Position numbers and translations under genes: made by a program. Source: Sporomusa silvacetica DSM 10669 (GTDB lineage Bacteria; Bacillota; Negativicutes; Sporomusales; Sporomusaceae). Taken from it: DNA of 28,185 bases. Every line of letters starts with the position of its first letter. Within the stretch, counting starts at the first letter, position 1. The stretch is from NCBI RefSeq assembly GCF_002257705.1, contig NZ_LSLK01000035.1, positions 1-28,185 of the forward strand. The letters run 5' to 3'. Below the pieces are notes generated by a model. The model had not been told where the DNA came from. It did no database searches and worked only from the letters and a program-made list of their open reading frames with translations. This document shows positions 1 to 8,510 of this stretch, one piece after another.

Positions 1-127
1 GTCCAAAGATTTATGTGAATATCTATGGCTAAGGACACGTGAATACTGTTTTGAAGAGCCGTGTGCGTTAATAGCGCCCGCACGGTTCCGTGAGGGGGGC
101 GTGTCGCGAGGCAGGCCTCTACTCGAC
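1..127 (+). mobile_element. 3' end of a group II intron (domains V and VI)
   Basis: Positions 56-88 fold as a group II intron domain V: GAGCCGTG at 56-63 pairs with CACGGTTC at 81-88 around an inner stem. A domain VI-like segment follows and ends in ACTCGAC at 121-127, a usual type of bacterial group II 3' end. Everything 5' of this, including any reverse transcriptase/maturase, lies outside the window. The 3' exon starts ATTGCTTCC, which also occurs at 6943-6951 inside a RAYT-type repeat, so the intron probably sits in such a repeat. Boundary is inferred from the consensus. Confidence 0.75.
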
Positions 128-184
128 ATTGCTTCCTTTCTTCTTTTATGCTAAACTGGAGAAAAAAGATGGCGGAGGGGGAAA

Positions 185-961
185 ATGCCAAGGATTGCAA
201 GAAAGAAAAGTAATAGCGGTATCTATCATGTTATAGTAAGGGGAATCAACCGGCAGGATATATTTCACGAAGAGGAAGACTATACAAAGTATTTAGAAGG
301 ACTGAAGCGAGCGCAAGACATAAGTAAATTTGAGATATATGGATATTGCCTAATGAGTAATCATGTACATTTGTTGCTGCATGAAAAAATAGAGAGTCTG
401 GAGTCAATAATGAAGCGCGTAGGAGTTAGCTATGCTAGTTGGTATAACAAAAAGCAGGAGAGGGTCGGGCATGTATTTCAAGATAGGTATAAGAGTGAAC
501 CTATAGATAGTGACGCATATTTGCTAAGCGTGTTGAGATATATACATAATAATCCAGTAAAGGCACAACTGGTATTGCAGGCAGAAGACTATATGTGGAG
601 CAGTTGTAGGAAGTATAACAACTCGAATAAATATCTTGGAGATATGATTAATACGGGCTTTATTCTAAAGACATTTGACGAATGTGGAGAGATAGCCCGA
701 CAAAGATGGCAAGCGTTTATGAAACAAGATAGTAATGATAAATTTCTTGATATAGAGGAGAAGCAGCAAAAGATAAATGATGAACGTTTGTATAAAGAAA
801 TACAAAAAATCTTAAAAGGACAATCACTTGGAGAGCTGCAATCAATGGAAAAAGCCAGTCGGGATAAGATAATACGGAAAATTAAAAGTATCGAAGGTGT
901 AACGCAACGCCAGATAGCAAGAGTAACAGGTATCAATCAGAGCCTTGTGTTTAAGGCATAG
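185..961 (+). CDS. REP-associated tyrosine transposase (RAYT, Y1/HUH family), intact
   Basis: A 258-residue single-strand DNA transposase of the IS200/IS605-related TnpA_REP (RAYT) family, which cuts and joins at palindromic REP-like sequences. The HUH motif is HVH at residues 60-62 (context SNHVHLLLH), and the likely nucleophile is Tyr119 in LRYIHNNPVKA. The first 25 residues (GIYHVIVRGINRQDIF) are typical of the family. The C-terminus ends in a helix-turn-helix-like stretch (RQIARVTGINQS). The ATG follows a GGAGGGGG ribosome binding site at 174-181. The gene starts 58 bp after a group II intron end and is followed by GATGCTTCC tandem repeats and an 8-bp hairpin. Three broken or partial relatives occur in the window (8546, 18278, 28056); this is the only one that looks functional. 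Confidence 0.93.
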   Translation: MPRIARKKSNSGIYHVIVRGINRQDIFHEEEDYTKYLEGLKRAQDISKFEIYGYCLMSNHVHLLLHEKIESLESIMKRVGVSYASWYNKKQERVGHVFQDRYKSEPIDSDAYLLSVLRYIHNNPVKAQLVLQAEDYMWSSCRKYNNSNKYLGDMINTGFILKTFDECGEIARQRWQAFMKQDSNDKFLDIEEKQQKINDERLYKEIQKILKGQSLGELQSMEKASRDKIIRKIKSIEGVTQRQIARVTGINQSLVFKA

Positions 962-1030
962 GAGCAAAGGAACCGTCCCGATGCTTCCGGATGCTTCCAG
1001 ATGCTTCCATACGGGTTGTCGGCAACCCGT
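962..1030 (+). repeat. RAYT-associated end: conserved motif, three 10-bp tandem repeats and a hairpin
   Basis: Directly after the RAYT stop comes GCAAAGGAACCGTCCCGATG. Then GATGCTTCC appears three times at 10-bp spacing (980-1009). Next is a perfect 8-bp stem, ACGGGTTG at 1011-1018 and CAACCCGT at 1023-1030, with a TCGG loop. A very similar motif (GCAAAAGAACCGTCACC then ATTGCTTCCG) recurs alone at 6924-6952. Together these resemble the REP-like substrate ends of the adjacent transposase. Confidence 0.6.
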
Positions 1031-1040
1031 TGATATGCTC

Positions 1041-2470
1041 CCCTTGTGGTCAATGTCATTAAGTTAGTAGTTAAGAACAGGTTAATGTATCAAAAAATGG
1101 TGAACGCTATGATAAGTGTTCACCATTTTTATGATTTAAACATACCAAAAGCAGATGACGTTATAAGCCATCTGTACAACATGCAGATATGAAGAGTTGT
1201 TGTTAAGAAATTCTATATGCAAACCCGACAGCCTTTTTAATATTTTGATATCTTTCAAATACTCTGCCAGGACGTATTGGAGACATAAATTTTTGAACAA
1301 TTTTCAAAAGACTTTTTTCAGAAATTTTGCCCTTGAAATACTGATAACAAAAATGTATCGCTTTAGCGAAATTGATTCTTTTATCTTTTGGATGTTCTAC
1401 TTGATAAGATATTAAAGCTGAAAAATTGTACATAATTAACTTTGAAAAAATTTCTTGAAGTACAAAATCTTGCTTTTTACTATGAATGCTGGCTAATCCA
1501 ACATCATATTTTAATTCTTTGAATGAAGTTTCGATACCCCATCGCATTTTAATCAATGCTATTGTATCTTTCGTTTTTCTTCGAGTAAGGGTGATGGTGG
1601 TTTCTTTATCGAATTCATCACTATCAGGATTTTCATATTTAATACCGTAGGATTCTTTCGAACGTATAATATAATATAATTCCAATTATTTTCTTGAAAA
1701 TGAGCAATATTATTAAAAGATTCGTATCCTCTATCAGCTATAACAATAACACTTCCAGTTGCTTCAGATTTTTCAATCATTGATACCAGAGCCTTATGTT
1801 CATTCATACCTTTTTTACTTTGTATTGAAGCATCAACATAAGTATGTTGCATCAAATCATACATAGCATCAAGATGAAGAAGATTATATCCTTTAGAATT
1901 ATCGTCATTTTTGATATGAGAATTATCGTCATTTTTATTTTTAGGTAATCTTATATCAGATCCATCTACAGCAAGAAGACGATATCCTTTAAATAAAATC
2001 TGCTCGTCACATTGTTTAACCATTTCTCTAAAAATATATTCCATAGCTTTAGATGAAATTTTATTCCTTTGCTGAACAAAGGCAGAAACAGATGCGGTAT
2101 CTTCTGCATAATTGAACCAATCATATATTTCTTTACATAAGCTATTTCCACCCATGCCAATCATCATTTTAATGATTGTTTCAAATGATAGTTTTCGATT
2201 CCTTGTAAAATCCTTTGATGGATTTTGCAAAAAATCAGATGGATCATCTGATATAGTACTTATTATGTGTGAAATTATTTCTTTTACTTCAGTTGGTTTC
2301 ATATGCGTTCCTCCCTCGAATCTTTATATTTCAAGGGCAGAGCCGCAAATTTTCGACTATTTGTCAAGTTTTTTTATATGATTAGCAAATATAAAAATAG
2401 AACGTTTACATCTACTTTTATCGATGTAAACGTTCTATTTTGCTTAACTTAATGACATTGCCCTTGTGGT
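1041..2470 (-). mobile_element. Complete IS4-type insertion sequence with 10-bp target duplication
   Basis: The element proper is 1051-2460 (1410 bp). Its ends are perfect 16-bp inverted repeats: CAATGTCATTAAGTTA at 1051-1066, and the complement at 2445-2460. It is flanked by CCCTTGTGGT on both sides (1041-1050 and 2461-2470), a 10-bp target duplication typical of the IS4/IS231 group. Each end carries a strong hairpin that would insulate the transposase gene: a 13-bp stem at 1093-1105/1118-1130 (likely terminator of the minus-strand gene) and a 19-bp stem at 2394-2412/2423-2441 upstream of the gene. The target lies in the arm of a 15-bp hairpin (2462-2505). Confidence 0.92.
1203..2302 (-). 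pseudogene. IS4-family DDE transposase, frameshifted
   Basis: Two overlapping minus-strand frames encode the N-terminal (2302 to about 1690) and C-terminal (about 1685 to 1203) parts of one transposase. Motifs in order: DGSDIRLP (first catalytic Asp), ADRGYESFN (second Asp), and the RWGIETSFKELK signature carrying the last catalytic Glu. The break lies in an (ATTAT)n tract near 1668-1682. Removing one 5-bp unit makes the reading continuous (NWNYIIRSKES), so a slippage-type 5-bp expansion is the simplest cause. A second tandem duplication repeats NDDNS in frame near 1910-1940. The IS ends are intact, so the element could still move if a transposase were supplied in trans. Confidence 0.88.
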
Positions 2471-2505
2471 AGACAGTAGAAATAAAAAAGCTGTCTATTA
2501 CAAGG
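2462..2505. repeat. 15-bp stem hairpin, target of the IS insertion
   Basis: Positions 2462-2476 and 2491-2505 form a 15-bp stem (two G-T wobbles in the middle) around a 14-nt A-rich loop. The left arm contains the duplicated IS target CCCTTGTGGT. Before the insertion this hairpin lay about 10 bp downstream of the RAYT-associated hairpin at 1011-1030, so it may be part of the same REP-like end. Confidence 0.55.
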
Positions 2506-2577
2506 AGGAGTATATCATAAGTGCCGAGTGCTTTACTACTTAAATTGGAGTAACCAGGAAAGCCACCTCGTTACTAA

Positions 2578-2708
2578 TTAGAAACTATATTCTAATTGAG
2601 CAAAGAAGTTTTTCTTATCCTTTTCAACGCCATACCCAGACCACCCAAGATCATCTTTTAACTCAAGGTCGTGAAAATTGTATGTTTGCGATTTTTTTGA
2701 TAATAATC
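2578..2708 (-). pseudogene. C-terminal remnant of an outer-membrane beta-barrel protein
   Basis: The minus strand from about 2708 down to the TAA at 2578-2580 reads a short segment with alternating polar/apolar residues. It contains NFHDLELKDDLGWSGYG and ends FFAQLEYSF followed by the stop. A terminal aromatic-x-Phe at the end of a beta strand is the BamA-recognised signature of autotransporters and other outer-membrane proteins. No start or upstream barrel is recognisable; the frame is open only to about 2770. This is read as a decayed gene end, and it supports a diderm host. The exact family cannot be named. Confidence 0.5.
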
Positions 2709-2811
2709 CTGCTTTTAGGGGGACCTGTTATTATGAGCCGTGGTAGTGGTCATGATGTTATAACGTCGTCATCAAAAAAAGATCATTGTGATTTATGGAG
2801 AAAATAGGGAT

Positions 2812-2849
2812 TCGACAAAATGCATTATAATATATATAATAGTTACTAT
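2812..2849 (+). promoter_or_regulatory. Promoter and candidate MarR operator for the 2887 operon
   Basis: TCGACA at 2812-2817 and a perfect TATAAT at 2835-2840 are separated by 17 bp. A perfect 11-bp inverted repeat, ATAGTTACTAT (2839-2849), overlaps the -10 element and start region. This is where a MarR-type repressor encoded by the first gene could autoregulate. The operator role is inference. Confidence 0.6.
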
Positions 2850-2886
2850 AGGTAATTATCTGCGGTGTTAGGAGAAGATAGATAAC

Positions 2887-3336
2887 GTGACTAAGGATGA
2901 TAGGGTTATTCCGATATTAGAAGCTTTGTGGCTTGCCAAAAAAGCATTGGAGTGTATGCCCCCATTGCCGAAAAATATGAAATCCAGCCATATTCGTGTA
3001 CTGAATGTGATTTATAAAAAGTACAGTCAAGATGGTTGCGTCCGGGTTTCGGATGTAAGCACTGCTATGCAGATTACCAAACCCAGTATTACAAAACTGA
3101 TAAACGAACTGGTAGATATAGGAACTGTAAAAAAGACGGCATCCGCTGATGATAAAAGAATTGTACAGGTGGAACTTTCTCCTTTTGGCAGAGAATGTGT
3201 ACAGAAGTATGTTATGGATTATCATGCAAAATTAGCGGAATATTTTTCTGAACTCGATCAGGAGAAATACTTTTCTATGATAGAAACAATTGAGTTTGTT
3301 TACCAGTCTATGAAGGCAATAGCGAAAAGATCCTAA
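2887..3336 (+). CDS. MarR family transcriptional regulator
   Basis: A 149-residue winged-helix regulator. The helix-turn-helix covers roughly residues 50-85 (VRVSDVSTAMQITKPSITKLINEL), followed by the wing with the MarR-typical DDKR (SADDKRIVQVELSPFG), and by C-terminal dimerisation helices. The start is GTG, 10 bp after AGGAG (2870-2874). It is the first gene of an operon with the surface protein 14-23 bp downstream, so it probably controls that gene and itself through the palindrome at 2839-2849. The inducer is unknown. Confidence 0.88.
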   Translation: MTKDDRVIPILEALWLAKKALECMPPLPKNMKSSHIRVLNVIYKKYSQDGCVRVSDVSTAMQITKPSITKLINELVDIGTVKKTASADDKRIVQVELSPFGRECVQKYVMDYHAKLAEYFSELDQEKYFSMIETIEFVYQSMKAIAKRS

Positions 3337-3359
3337 AAATAAACGAAAGGATGATTCAC

Positions 3360-6311
3360 TTGAAAAAAAATATTTGCTTATTTTTGGGTTTAGTTTTCTC
3401 CCTGTTTTCAATGGGATTATCTTTGGCTGCCGGTATGCCGCCGGAGCCACCTCAGGGATTACCTCCTGGCAGCGGAATGCCTGCAACAACGACTGCTGTC
3501 TCCGCCACCGAGGGAGATTGGACATTTAAAATTGTCACCGCAGGCGATAGTGTCACCAGCACGATTACTGCCTATACCGGCAAGAATAAGCATACGGTTA
3601 TTGTGCCCAGCGTGCTTGGCGGCGGCAAGGTTACGGCGATTGCAGCTCAGGCCTTCGGACACCATAATGAGATTGCCGCAGTCTATGTGCCGGATACGGT
3701 TGAGAAGGTGGAGGAATGGGCGTTTTACGATCTTAATACGGCAACCATTATTTCCTTTGCTAATCCTCAAGTGGAGATTAATGGCGGAGCCTTTATGAGC
3801 AGCGGTAACGCTGTGCTCTATCTCCCGGCAGGAACGGCGCAGAAGTCGGCAGATGGCAAAGATGTAGTAACCGATAGCACGGAAGTGGTTTCTGTTGTGT
3901 TAAAAAATGAAAAAAAGGCGGCGGTTGCCGGCGGCGCCTACCTTAACATCGGGGCGGCTGGTAAAGAGAATCAAATAGCCGCAGCAGATATTATTGCCAT
4001 CGCCAGTGGCACTTTTGCTCAGGAAACGAATCAGGAAAACGGTGCGGCGGTGCTTGCTTTCAGCGGTGATGATTATAAGGTCACCGAACAGAAAGTGGTT
4101 ATTGCCGACCAATTTCAAAATATTGTAAGCAGCGACAGTCTTAATAAAACATTCCGGGTTCTGACAAAAGAAGATGCTGCCCATTTGAATCAAGTGATTG
4201 CAAGCAACAGCGCTTACAGCGAAGTGAAAAATCTTTTCAACTTTACGGAAGGGTATTATCTTAATGGCAACAAGGTTACCCTGGATAAAGACATCGCTGC
4301 CTATGATATTTCCACCGGGGAGGAACTCTATGGACCCAACCATACAGCGAACCCGCTCCCGAATGCAAATCCCAATCTGCATTACCAGTACGTAGCGTAC
4401 CAGGACAAGGATAATGACGGCGACATTGATGTTCTCTATTATTCACCGTATCGCCTTGCCTATACTTATGGTACAGTAAATATTGCCAGCGACAACGCCA
4501 ATCTCAATGGCCTCAGCGCCCGCACGTCCTTGAATCCCAATTATCTTGCTTTTGCCAATGCTATTGTAAAAGCAAAAGGAAGCAGCGATGACCAAGTCTA
4601 TCAGCAACTGGAGGCCAACACTGCAAAAAGCGGGGATAAAATTGGAGCCGGAATCAATCAGGAACGCAGCGTGTTATGGGCGGACGACTATGGTACGATC
4701 AAGGTTGATCACTTACAGGCTTCATCCACTTCCGCGGGGAACTGGGCCAAAATGTCCTATGAGTCCGGTCTTAGTGCTTATAATACGGAACTGGTTATGG
4801 AATGGGGCATGAACGCCGTGCTTTATGCAACAGATGGCGGTATTGTTACGGCTGGCAGCCTGAATGGCGAACGAAGCAGCATCTATGCGAATGGCGACGG
4901 TGCCAACGGTGTTTTGGCAGGCGGGGCCGGAAGCAAGGCCGGTACCGGTGATGCTAAGTCGGATACGGCCAAGGTCTATGTGTACAATACGGACTTCAAC
5001 CTGGAAGGCTGGAATAACCATGTAGCTGATGTTGTATACGGCGGATATGCTTATATGGAGAATGTAAAAGCCGCCACTGGCAAGCCAGGCAGCTATGCCG
5101 TTGGCCAGGGTTCAGCGTTGGCTAATGACTTTGGCAACGGTGTTGTAGATGCCAAGAATTTTCACGCGACAGTGTACGGCAATCGTTCAGCCGGCATTTA
5201 TGTCATCGGTGGCGGGGTTGTTACCGCCAAGGACTCCTCTTTCATTTCGAAAATGGATGCCGGACTGGTAGTGGCATCAGGGGGTACTTTACGCATGGAT
5301 GACAGCCAGACAACAGGCCAGATTGCCTTTAGGAACCGGGGCGGTGTCACGCCGGAGTCCACTTCGGTATTTAACAACGTCTCTTTCATTGCTGATAAGG
5401 ACGTTACCGGTTATGTAACCGGCGAAAGGGCCGCCCAGGCTGTGGAAGCATGGAAATCTGCCAGTGGCGGCACGGCTCTTAGCAACTATATGATGAGCGA
5501 TCCTGCAATGACTATCGGCCAGCTTTGCCAGAATTACGGGATATCCCAAGACAAAGTAAAAACTCTGCTGGCTGCCCTTAGTAAAACGGCAGGTAAAGCC
5601 TATACGGAAAAGACTCTGCTGAGAAACAGTATTTTGGATAATACCTTCTATAATTATTCTGCCGGACAATATTCTGGCGATACCGACTTTACTCCTATTC
5701 CTTACCTCACAGTTGGCAGTTCCTTCGGCGGTTTAACAAGCTCGGTCTTTGAGTTTGAAGCCGCCGGCGTGAAGCTTGAACTGAATAACAGCACATTCAA
5801 GAACAACAATATTGCTGACTATAACTACCTGGTGGCTTCGGAAGCGGGTTCAGCTCCCGTACTTCAATTCACTCAGGCGGATGTAGCCGGCATCATTTGG
5901 AATGAAGGCGATGTAACCCGTGCTGTCGAAGGACGTAGTGCCGATAGGAGCTCTTCGCTCACAGTTCATTTTACTAACTCGGCTTTTACGGGTTCTTTTG
6001 CCGACGGTTATAATGGATTATGGGAGGTAGCAGGGCTTGCCTATACGGACGCAGCCGGCGATAAGTCCAGTTTTAACGGCAACTATTACAAAGCGAAAGC
6101 TAACTGGAAAATATCTGCCAGCTTTGACCAAGCATCTGTATGGAATGTAACGAATGATTCGTATCTGGGCACCTTAACTCTTGAGAATGGTGCAAAAGTC
6201 CAGGCGCCGAAAGGCTCATCCCTACGCATGACAGTCGACGGGAGGGAAACTAACATAGAGCCAGGCACGTATAAGGGCCAAATCATCATTCAGGTTATTA
6301 AAAACAGTTAA
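3360..6311 (+). CDS. Large exported surface protein: BspA-like repeats plus beta-helix region
   Basis: About 983 residues. An upstream in-frame ATG at 3351 abuts the AAAGG Shine-Dalgarno, whereas the TTG at 3360 has proper spacing and yields a classic signal peptide (MKKNICLFLGLVFSLFSMG, cleavage near LAAG). A Pro/Gly-rich linker follows. Residues about 50-160 look like a BspA-type LRR_5 domain (VIVPSVLGGGKVTAIAAQAF, then VYVPDTVEKVEEWAF). Residues about 430-700 are Gly/Asn/Ala-rich short strands (GIYVIGGGVVTAKDSSF type) resembling a right-handed beta-helix adhesin or passenger domain. No LPxTG, SLH or C-terminal barrel is visible; it ends in GQIIIQVIKNS. It is noticeably more GC-rich than its flanks, suggesting transfer. 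Adhesion or binding function is inference. Confidence 0.82.
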   Translation: MKKNICLFLGLVFSLFSMGLSLAAGMPPEPPQGLPPGSGMPATTTAVSATEGDWTFKIVTAGDSVTSTITAYTGKNKHTVIVPSVLGGGKVTAIAAQAFGHHNEIAAVYVPDTVEKVEEWAFYDLNTATIISFANPQVEINGGAFMSSGNAVLYLPAGTAQKSADGKDVVTDSTEVVSVVLKNEKKAAVAGGAYLNIGAAGKENQIAAADIIAIASGTFAQETNQENGAAVLAFSGDDYKVTEQKVVIADQFQNIVSSDSLNKTFRVLTKEDAAHLNQVIASNSAYSEVKNLFNFTEGYYLNGNKVTLDKDIAAYDISTGEELYGPNHTANPLPNANPNLHYQYVAYQDKDNDGDIDVLYYSPYRLAYTYGTVNIASDNANLNGLSARTSLNPNYLAFANAIVKAKGSSDDQVYQQLEANTAKSGDKIGAGINQERSVLWADDYGTIKVDHLQASSTSAGNWAKMSYESGLSAYNTELVMEWGMNAVLYATDGGIVTAGSLNGERSSIYANGDGANGVLAGGAGSKAGTGDAKSDTAKVYVYNTDFNLEGWNNHVADVVYGGYAYMENVKAATGKPGSYAVGQGSALANDFGNGVVDAKNFHATVYGNRSAGIYVIGGGVVTAKDSSFISKMDAGLVVASGGTLRMDDSQTTGQIAFRNRGGVTPESTSVFNNVSFIADKDVTGYVTGERAAQAVEAWKSASGGTALSNYMMSDPAMTIGQLCQNYGISQDKVKTLLAALSKTAGKAYTEKTLLRNSILDNTFYNYSAGQYSGDTDFTPIPYLTVGSSFGGLTSSVFEFEAAGVKLELNNSTFKNNNIADYNYLVASEAGSAPVLQFTQADVAGIIWNEGDVTRAVEGRSADRSSSLTVHFTNSAFTGSFADGYNGLWEVAGLAYTDAAGDKSSFNGNYYKAKANWKISASFDQASVWNVTNDSYLGTLTLENGAKVQAPKGSSLRMTVDGRETNIEPGTYKGQIIIQVIKNS

Positions 6312-6921
6312 ATACTGCAGATATTTAAAGCAGAAGGATATGGATGAGGAGGCTTGTTGCCATATGAAAAAGCGGCAGGCATTCATCATTTTATATCCTT
6401 TTTGCATGAACGGCAAAGTCGAACAGGCAGGATGAGCAACATAGATCATAGTATACGGTTTGTTTTTTACCGCAAATTTACTAGCTTGCATCTTTATCGC
6501 CTCTCTAAAGAATAAATTTTTGATAGTCGTTTACTAAAATACTACTTTCAAATATTTATTACCTTCATAAAACTAGAGATGAGACTACTATACTAAAAGA
6601 TTTCTGGCAAGCTTATGCTTATAAAACGTACTTACGGCAAATATATGCTTAAACCATAAGGAGTGGATATTAGTACTAATTCAAGTGTTTGTACGGATTT
6701 ATAGACATCTCTGGCGGCAAACTTATGGTTAAAAAACGGCAAAGTTATGGTTAAAGTCACAACGAAATTCGTGGCTTTTTTGCTTTATGGAGTTTAAAAG
6801 GTTTCGGGTATCTCCACCAGCTGAAACCGGAATTGTTGTAACTACAGGAGAAAACATCTAAAAAAATCCGTTATTGTAAAAATGAAAAGAAAGAAGTGTT
6901 AGGCAACGAAATACCTAAAAG
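6312..6921. other. Intergenic region with four copies of an 18-bp direct-repeat motif
   Basis: No convincing gene. The pattern GGCAA-NN-TTATG-(C/G)-TTA occurs at 6606-6621, 6636-6652 (one mismatch), 6716-6733 and 6738-6755, all in direct orientation in two pairs about 80 bp apart. Such spaced repeats are the usual architecture of transposase-binding sites at the ends of IS21-like elements. A small G/C stem (GTCAC / GTGGC, 6755-6774) followed by six T residues may be a weak terminator. This is best read as the relic of a mobile element whose genes are gone. Confidence 0.45.
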
Positions 6922-6923
6922 AA

Positions 6924-6952
6924 GCAAAAGAACCGTCACCATTGCTTCCGTA
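6924..6952 (+). repeat. Solo RAYT-associated repeat
   Basis: GCAAAAGAACCGTCACC followed by ATTGCTTCCG closely matches the sequence just after the intact RAYT gene (964-990). The ATTGCTTCC part equals the 3' exon of the group II intron at 127. There is no transposase nearby, so this is a REP-like solo copy. Confidence 0.55.
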
Positions 6953-6977
6953 TTTTAGCGCATTATCTTTGCAAAAA

Positions 6978-7028
6978 AAGTGGTACATTTTCTGGCCATT
7001 TTTGGTACATTTTACTTGACCGCTCACA
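6978..7028. mobile_element. IS21-type terminal sequence, element otherwise lost
   Basis: GTGGTACATTTT and TTGGTACATTTTAC are repeated 21 bp apart, followed by TTGACCGCTCACA. Read on the other strand, this begins TGTGAGCGGTC and carries two TGTACCA-type repeats, the layout of IS21-family ends (terminal TGT with internal multiple repeats). No istA/istB-like coding sequence is left. Confidence 0.5.
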
Positions 7029-7152
7029 GCAAGTAATGATTTACTTTAAATAGTCGTAAATACAAAGGATTTGTCGGATGTAGCTTGAATAGTTAAAATG
7101 TGTTCGGGTGTAGGTGCGCGTGTGAGTCGAGAACGGGGAGGAGGTGCGGAAT

Positions 7153-7727
7153 ATGACTATCATGCTTGAAACAAAACAAGCTACTATTACGGACTTTGGA
7201 GAAAAAATAAGTATGGAGATACCTTCAAAGCTAAATATTCCGATTGCGGTTTTCATGACCTTTTTTCTCTTTTTTAGTTTCATTTTTGAGCTGATCCTTG
7301 CATTTCAGCTACAGCATCATTATGACGCATTTAAAAGCTTCTTGCTATTAATTTGGATACTTGCGAGTGGAGCTATATTATATGCTTTTCTATGGGGATT
7401 AATAGGAAAAGAAGTTATCACCATTTTTCCAGATAAATTAAAGTATGAAAAGCGGATAATTGGCTTTCCCTGGCGTAGTGATATGAACTATCCAAGTGCA
7501 AGCATTTTAGACTCAAAAAAATAGAAGAAAAACCATGGTATCAGAAAGGAAAAATTTACTGGAGCGATTTAGTGGGTGAAGAAATGATTGTATTCGATTA
7601 TTGTGAAGATCCTTTAATTGGAGATGAGCAAGTTGGGTTTTGCCAAGGTGTTGATAAAATTGAGGCTCAATATATATTAGGTATTATTCATAAGAATAAA
7701 TCAAAATTTGACTTTACTAAGCGATGA
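7153..7727 (+). pseudogene. Small membrane protein, split by a frameshift in an A7 run
   Basis: The start is taken at ATG 7153, 9 bp after GGAGGAGG (7136-7143). The first part has two membrane segments (about residues 25-50 and 60-85; IAVFMTFFLFFSFIF and SFLLLIWILASGAILYAFLWGL), then a beta-rich portion (EVITIFPDKLKYEKRIIGFPW). It stops at TAG 7522-7524, just after seven A residues (7515-7521). The -1 frame continues without a break: IEEKPWYQKGKIYWSDLVGE, onward to TGA 7725-7727. The full product would be about 191 residues. TM hairpin plus strands resembles small PH-like membrane proteins, but the family is not recognised. It may be an indel pseudogene or a -1 slippage gene (A AAA AAA heptamer in the right phase). 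Confidence 0.6.
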
Positions 7728-7823
7728 CAAAGGGTGATAAGATGTAAAGGTGAAAATGTTCATTGCAATTTCTAAATAATACCTTCTCAAAACAACCAGG
7801 AAGCAGTTACCGAGTTAGAAGGG

Positions 7824-8504
7824 TGTCAGGGGACGTTGTGCCAAGAAAGTGCTAATTTAGTACTATGCTGTATTTTGGATGAAGGTAGGCCCTTCGAAGC
7901 CGGTTTGTAGGAGCAGGCTTCAAACAGCCATAAGCTGCTTCAGTCCGAAAGGCTGCGGTGGTGAACGTTATGGTAAAAGCCGGGATACATCTCGGCATGT
8001 ATGGCTTAGAGAGACGAACGAAAGTAAACCACTGAAGACGCATCGAAAGACATTAACGACATCAAAACCGGAGGGCGTCCCTGATTCGGGAAGAGTATGG
8101 CGGATAACCTACTTACTGGCTATGCGGTGTCCGGTGTACAGGTGGCGTGACTCTAAGCTAGGCCGAAATACGGAACTTGGGAACTCTTCACGTGATGATA
8201 AGGGAAAAACCTATAAGTGAAAACCACGAAGGGGGAAAGTACCAATGCACATGAAGGGGGCGGATCATCCCGTAGTAGTTGTGAAGCTCTTGTAATGAGG
8301 GTGGAGCGAAGGGGATGAATCAGTTCAAAGAAAGTTATAGTCAACCGGAAACCGGGAGGAACATTCGACTTTCTGCGTCGGCTTATGGTCGTAAGGCCGT
8401 AAGAGAATGGCTGGGACGAGCCGTGTAAATCGAGAGGTTTACGCACGGTTCTGTGGGCGGCTGGTGGTGAAATTCCTCCGGCCGACCCGGCGGGTTATTG
8501 ACAA
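7824..8504 (+). mobile_element. ORF-less group II intron inserted in a RAYT-type palindrome
   Basis: The intron runs from GTGCCAAGAAAG at 7838 to about CCGAC at 8485. Domain V is a textbook 34-nt hairpin at 8418-8451 (GAGCCGTG ... CACGGTTC with a GAGA loop). A domain VI stem (GGCTGG / CCGGCC) follows. Domain I-like structured sequence fills 7840-8250. The interior has no reverse transcriptase; domain IV is collapsed to a short piece (about 8310-8410), so mobility would need a maturase in trans. Flanks TGTCAGGGGACG (7824-7835) and GGGTTATTGACAA (8492-8504) join to give exactly the palindromic repeat found intact at 8511-8535. Seven extra bases (TT, and about CCGGC) lie between intron and flanks, so the exact borders are uncertain. 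Confidence 0.75.
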
Positions 8505-8510
8505 GAAGGG

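Noticed and set aside
1910..1940. Short direct repeats (GAATTATCGTCATTTTT twice) as a CRISPR-like or iteron signal
   Set aside because: Only two copies, in frame inside the transposase gene; a simple coding duplication.
6330..6405. Imperfect GGATAT/ATATCC hairpin after the surface protein gene as a terminator
   Set aside because: The stem is short and the loop long; not strong enough to annotate.
6222..6491. 89-codon minus-strand frame at the end of the surface protein gene
   Set aside because: Mostly antisense to a well-supported gene; no start signal or recognisable motif.
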